A stretch of 64,000 bases of DNA, taken from an uncultured Parabacteroides sp. (GTDB lineage Bacteria; Bacteroidota; Bacteroidia; Bacteroidales; Tannerellaceae). This document shows positions 60,457 to 64,000 of this stretch, piece by piece; the stretch's first letter is position 1, and every line of letters starts with the position of its first letter. The stretch spans positions 1 through 64,000 of the forward strand of contig CALUZV010000014.1 in assembly GCA_944325345.1 (NCBI GenBank). The letters are read 5' to 3'. Under the pieces are notes generated by a model. The model was given only the letters and a program-made list of their open reading frames with translations, was not told where the DNA came from and searched no databases. Both the position numbers and the translations under genes were made by a program.

Positions 60457-62514
60457 ATGAAGCATATAATATTATCAGTTATGACAGCAATAGGTATGAC
60501 TGCTTGCAGCCACCAGCCGACCCCGAAGGCAGAGGGCGGCGAGACTTCCTTCAACTACGTAGTGGACCAGTTCGCAGACCTGCAGGTCCTCCGTTATCAG
60601 GTGCCCGGCTTCGAGGAGCTGAGCCTCCGGCAGAAGCAACTGCTTTACCACCTCTCCGAGGCGGCTTTGATGGGGCGCGACATCCTGGCAGACCAGAACT
60701 GTCGCTATAACCTGCCTATCCGCCGCACGTTGGAAGCGGTGTACACTTCGTACAAGGGCAACCGGGAGGATGAGCAGTTCAAGGCTTTGGAGACATACCT
60801 CAAGAGGGTCTGGTTCTCCAACGGCATTCACCATCACTACGCTGAGGATAAGATTCTCCCTACGTTCTCGCAAGAGTTCTTTGCTGACTGCGTCCGACAG
60901 GTAGAGCCGGCGAAGCTCCCCCTCCGCGAAGGAGAGACCGTTGACCAGTTGCTCGCCGAGCTTTCTCCGGTCATCTTCGACCCGACGGTCCTCTCGAAAC
61001 GCACCGTCCAAAGCGGAGACGTGGACTTGATTCAGGCTTCGGCCAACAACTACTACGAGGGAGATTTGACGCAAGCCGAGGTGGACGCCTTCTACACCAA
61101 GATGAAGGCGGGTCAGGACACCCTTCGCCCCATCTCCTACGGACTGAACAGCCGGCTTGCGAAGGTCGATGGCCGGGTCTTCGAGAAGGTCTGGAAGGTA
61201 GGCGGACTTTATACGCAAGCCATAGAACGGATTGTCTCCGAGCTCCAGCAGGCGCTCCCCTTCGCGGAGAACGAGGCGCAAAAGGCCATCATAGAAAAGC
61301 TCATCGAATATTACCAGACGGGCGACCTCAAGACGTTCGATGCCTACTCGGTCCTCTGGGTAGAAGACACCGCCTCTGACGTGGACTTCGTGAACGGCTT
61401 CATTGAAACCTACGGCGACCCACTCGGCCGCAAGGCAAGCTGGGAATCGACCGTCAACTTCATCAACAAGCGGGCGACGGAACGCACCCGCATCATCAGC
61501 TCGAACGCCCAATGGTTCGAGGATCATTCGCCCATAGACCCCCGCTTCCGCAAACCCGAGGTGAAGGGCGTGAGCGCCAAAGTCATCACAGTTGCCATGC
61601 TCGGTGGCGACTGCTATCCCGCGACTCCGATTGGCATCAACCTCCCGAACGCCGACTGGATTCGCCGCGACCACGGTTCCAAGTCCGTTACCATCGAGAA
61701 TATCACCGAGGCTTACGACAAAGCCTCGCAAGGCAGCGGCCTCTCCAAGGAGTTCATGTGGAGCGAGAAGGAAATCGAACAGTCGAAGAAGTATGGCTTT
61801 CAGACCGACAATCTGCATACGGACCTCCACGAATGCCTTGGGCACGGCTCCGGTCAGCTCCTCCCGGGTGTGGACCCCGATGCCTTGGGCGCCTATAGCT
61901 CCACGCTGGAGGAAGCGCGCGCCGACCTCTTCGGACTTTACTACATGGCAGACCCGAAGATGGTCGAACTCGGCCTTCTCCCTTCGGCCGATGCCTACGA
62001 GACAGCTTACTACCATTATATGATGAACGGTTTGATGACCCAGCTTGTGCGCATCGAACCTGGGAAGAACGTGGAAGAGGCGCACATGCGTAACCGCCAA
62101 CTGATAGCCCGCTGGGCGTATGAGCAAGGCCGAAGCGAGAACGTGGTCGAACTCAAACAGCGCGACGGGAAGACCTTCGTCGTCGTACATGACTACGCCC
62201 GTCTGCGCCAGCTCTTTGCCCGCCTCCTGGCCGAGGTGCAGCGCATCAAGAGCGAGGGTGATTTCGAGGCAGGCCGGAAGCTGGTCGAGGACTACGGCGT
62301 CAGGGTGGACTCCGCATTGCACGAGGAAGTGCTCGCCCGATACAAGAAGCTCAACCTCGCCCCCTACAAAGGTTTCGTCAATCCACGCATGACGCTGGTG
62401 AAGGACGACGCGGGCGCGGTCATCGATGTCAGCTTAGACTATACCGAGGGCTATGCCGAGCAGATGCTTCGCTACAGCCGCGACTATTCGTTCCTCCCGT
62501 CGTACAACGAGTAA
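60457..62514 (+). CDS. Dipeptidyl peptidase III (M49) lipoprotein
   Basis: The protein has 685 residues from the ATG at 60457. DPP III cleaves dipeptides from the N termini of short peptides. The zinc motif is HECLGHGSG (HEXXGH) and the second motif EEARADLFGLYY supplies the third ligand. This HECLGH form is known from Bacteroides DPP III. A lipobox (GMTACS) after a short hydrophobic start suggests export and lipidation. It is probably cotranscribed with mnmA, which is functionally unrelated. Confidence 0.94.
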   Translation: MKHIILSVMTAIGMTACSHQPTPKAEGGETSFNYVVDQFADLQVLRYQVPGFEELSLRQKQLLYHLSEAALMGRDILADQNCRYNLPIRRTLEAVYTSYKGNREDEQFKALETYLKRVWFSNGIHHHYAEDKILPTFSQEFFADCVRQVEPAKLPLREGETVDQLLAELSPVIFDPTVLSKRTVQSGDVDLIQASANNYYEGDLTQAEVDAFYTKMKAGQDTLRPISYGLNSRLAKVDGRVFEKVWKVGGLYTQAIERIVSELQQALPFAENEAQKAIIEKLIEYYQTGDLKTFDAYSVLWVEDTASDVDFVNGFIETYGDPLGRKASWESTVNFINKRATERTRIISSNAQWFEDHSPIDPRFRKPEVKGVSAKVITVAMLGGDCYPATPIGINLPNADWIRRDHGSKSVTIENITEAYDKASQGSGLSKEFMWSEKEIEQSKKYGFQTDNLHTDLHECLGHGSGQLLPGVDPDALGAYSSTLEEARADLFGLYYMADPKMVELGLLPSADAYETAYYHYMMNGLMTQLVRIEPGKNVEEAHMRNRQLIARWAYEQGRSENVVELKQRDGKTFVVVHDYARLRQLFARLLAEVQRIKSEGDFEAGRKLVEDYGVRVDSALHEEVLARYKKLNLAPYKGFVNPRMTLVKDDAGAVIDVSLDYTEGYAEQMLRYSRDYSFLPSYNE

Positions 62515-62543
62515 ACGCACCGACGCGGGTTCTACCAAATGTT

Positions 62544-62620
62544 GGTAGCGATAACTACCGAGTGTCGGTAGCGGTAACTACCGAAGGTTGGTAGCGGTAA
62601 CTACCGAGAGTCGGTAGTGG
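62544..62620. repeat. Tandem array, four 23-bp units, GGTAGCGGTAACTACC type
   Basis: GGTAG starts at 62544, 62567, 62590 and 62613, exactly 23 bp apart; each unit is the dyad GGTAGcggtaaCTACC plus GAGTGTC-like linker. It begins 30 bp after the DPP III stop. Confidence 0.95.
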
Positions 62621-62634
62621 TAAGGTCAGATGCC

Positions 62635-62754
62635 ATTAGCTATATACCTAATGGGTCATTAGGTACTAACCTAACGGCTCATTAGGTACTAACCTAACGA
62701 TCCATTAGGTGGTAACCTAACGGGCCATTAGGTAGTAACCTAACGGGTCATTAG
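62635..62754. repeat. Tandem array, six 23-bp units, CTAACGGGTCATTAG type
   Basis: ATTAG starts at 62635, 62658, 62681, 62704, 62727 and 62750, exactly 23 bp apart; each unit holds the dyad CTAAtgggtcATTAG plus GTACTAAC-type linker. It is unrelated in sequence to the adjacent array but has the same period. Confidence 0.95.
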
Positions 62755-62818
62755 CTATACACCTAATGGCTCCCGTCCTTCCCGCTACTTGTTTTTTGGG
62801 CTTATAAGAAAAAGAAAA

Positions 62819-63523
62819 ATGACAAATACAGATGAACAAAACAGAGCCGAGGGCGTAGGCGAGGAGCTGCGCGCCATCCGGCAGCAACTGCGCTTAGCGA
62901 TGAACGGTGTCGTAGCTACGAGCCTGAGGGAAAGCGGGATGAGGTATAAACTCATCTTCGGCGTCCCACTTCCGGAGCTGCGACGTATTGCGAGCAGTCA
63001 TGCGCAGAGCGAAGCCTTGGCCGAGGCGATGTGGAGCGACGACGTGCGCGAACTGAAGCTCTTGGCCCCGATGCTCTTCCCACCTGCGGAGCTGACAGCG
63101 GAGAAGGCGGCGCGGTGGATAGCGGAGACGCCGTATCCCGAGGTCGCCGAACAACTCAGTGCCTCGTTGCTGAGCCTCGCTCCTTGCGGGGAAGACATCA
63201 TCAGCGGGTGTCTCCGGGGAGAAATCGCGGGGCAATATGCTCGCGTCGCAGGATTTCTCACGGTCGCCAATCTATATATAAAAGGAAAAGAGCTGTCGCC
63301 CGCAGGCGAGGAGCTGTTTCTCGTCGAGGCGCGGCGGGAGATGGACGCCGGCGTCTCGGCAGAGCAAAGGGCAGCCCTGCTCGCGGTGAAGCGCTACGGG
63401 CGGGGAGCGGAAGAGAGACGGCGGCGCGTCGAGGAGCTTGTGGCGGACTATGCCGAGTGCGGGAGGGCGGAACAAGAGGAGTTCTATGCCGATATCCGCT
63501 TCGAGTTCGAGTATTACGGGTAA
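62819..63523 (+). CDS. DNA alkylation repair protein, AlkD-like HEAT repeats
   Basis: The protein has 234 residues from the ATG at 62819. It is predicted all-helical with repeated HEAT-like motifs (LPELRRIASSHAQSEALAEAMWSDDVRELKLLAPMLF is a typical segment). This arrangement resembles the AlkD/AlkC family of alkylpurine glycosylases or Bacteroidota relatives annotated as DNA alkylation repair proteins. The key aromatic residues cannot be checked without an alignment. It is preceded by two 23-bp arrays and followed by purA. Confidence 0.65.
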   Translation: MTNTDEQNRAEGVGEELRAIRQQLRLAMNGVVATSLRESGMRYKLIFGVPLPELRRIASSHAQSEALAEAMWSDDVRELKLLAPMLFPPAELTAEKAARWIAETPYPEVAEQLSASLLSLAPCGEDIISGCLRGEIAGQYARVAGFLTVANLYIKGKELSPAGEELFLVEARREMDAGVSAEQRAALLAVKRYGRGAEERRRRVEELVADYAECGRAEQEEFYADIRFEFEYYG

Positions 63524-63547
63524 AACGAAATAAAATGGGCGCGTTGC

Positions 63548-63578
63548 TTGGCGTATTCTTATAAATCCGTTACCTTTG
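63548..63578 (+). promoter_or_regulatory. Promoter of purA
   Basis: TTGG at 63548, 19 nt, TACCTTTG at 63571-63578; 66 nt before the purA ATG. Confidence 0.75.
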
Positions 63579-63643
63579 CGAGGTTTCTGTCGGCAAGCGG
63601 CAGATGGTAAACAAAGAATATTAACAGTCTATACATAGAAAAC

Positions 63644-64000
63644 ATGAAAGTAGATGTATTACTTGGATTGCAGTGGGGAGACGAAGGCAAGGGAAAGGTA
63701 GTCGATGTCTTGACCCCGAAGTACGATGTAGTGGCTCGTTTCCAAGGAGGTCCGAATGCCGGACATACGTTGGAGTTCAACGGCGAGAAGTATGTGTTGC
63801 GTTCCATCCCCTCCGGGATATTCCAGGGCGGAAAGGTGAACGTCATTGGGAACGGCGTGGTGCTTGACCCCGTCCTCTTCAAGGAGGAAGCAGAGGCTTT
63901 GGCGGCCAGCGGGCACGATATCACCAAGCAACTGTATATCTCGAAGAAGGCACACCTGATATTGCCTACACACCGCATCTTGGATGCTGCCTACGAAGCG
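63644..64000 (+). CDS. purA: Adenylosuccinate synthetase, N-terminal part
   Basis: PurA joins IMP and aspartate with GTP on the way to AMP. The first 119 residues are present and the gene runs off the window end. VLLGLQWGDEGKGKVVD is the GTP-binding loop with the catalytic Asp, and FQGGPNAGHTL follows. The reading frame is open to the last base with no sign of disruption. Confidence 0.96.
   Translation, partial: MKVDVLLGLQWGDEGKGKVVDVLTPKYDVVARFQGGPNAGHTLEFNGEKYVLRSIPSGIFQGGKVNVIGNGVVLDPVLFKEEAEALAASGHDITKQLYISKKAHLILPTHRILDAAYEA

Overview
The window looks like a chromosomal segment from a Bacteroidales bacterium (Bacteroidota). Three things point there. Many genes and RNAs sit behind the phylum-type promoter TTTG-N19/20-TAnnTTTG, with perfect 19-nt spacing before tRNA-Lys and tRNA-Ser. 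Secreted proteins are mostly SPase II lipoproteins with short N termini. The gene families are typical of the phylum: Mfa/Fim-type (type V) fimbriae, a FeoA-FeoB fusion, HU-like proteins with extra domains, DPP III with HECLGH, DUF3575, and an EFR1-type ferredoxin. The exact genus cannot be fixed from this sequence alone; a Tannerellaceae/Porphyromonadaceae-like lineage is a guess.

Layout: 0.2-3.1 kb holds an HU/helix-turn-helix protein and dipeptidyl peptidase IV. 3.3-6.4 kb holds a cation:proton antiporter and kdsB. 6.4-11.6 kb holds an AlbA_2-type regulator, an ECF sigma factor, an unassigned secreted protein, a methyltransferase and folK. 11.8-20.2 kb is housekeeping: FeoAB with a small Cys-rich partner, holB, an ABC-F protein, a TRIC-like channel, asparaginase and an MBL hydrolase. 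Two identical tRNA-Lys genes follow. 20.5-28.2 kb is a fimbrial island: a tyrosine recombinase, a 19-bp inverted repeat flanking a small promoter-bearing segment, and then five fimbrial genes. 28.4-31.1 kb holds HU, a DUF4143-type ATPase and ung. 31.1-36.9 kb is an RND efflux system whose inner-membrane pump and outer-membrane channel are fused in one 1524-residue ORF. 37.5-41.3 kb holds threonine aldolase, a phosphodiesterase-like lipoprotein, xanthine permease and xpt. 41.3-47.5 kb holds thioredoxin, tRNA-Ser, prs, rpsA, an AraC regulator and a ferredoxin. 48-64 kb holds a series of peptidases and RNA-modification, cofactor and nucleotide-biosynthesis genes (Xaa-Pro peptidase, rlmH, nadC, RsmI-like, RsmF-like, mnmA, DPP III, AlkD-like), ending inside purA.

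Two patterns stand out. First, the fimbrial operon appears to be under an invertible promoter: the promoter-like sequence in the segment now points away from the fimbrial genes (OFF), and the recombinase stop codon lies inside the left repeat arm, so inversion would leave the enzyme intact. Second, at least twelve arrays of tandem repeats occupy intergenic gaps. Nearly all arrays differ in sequence, yet they share an architecture: a period of 21-23 or 40-42 bp (close to two or four helical turns), usually one or two short palindromes per unit, and a position upstream of a gene start, never between convergent genes. Several end just outside a recognisable promoter. This looks like one class of element with a conserved geometry rather than a conserved sequence, and its function is unknown to me.
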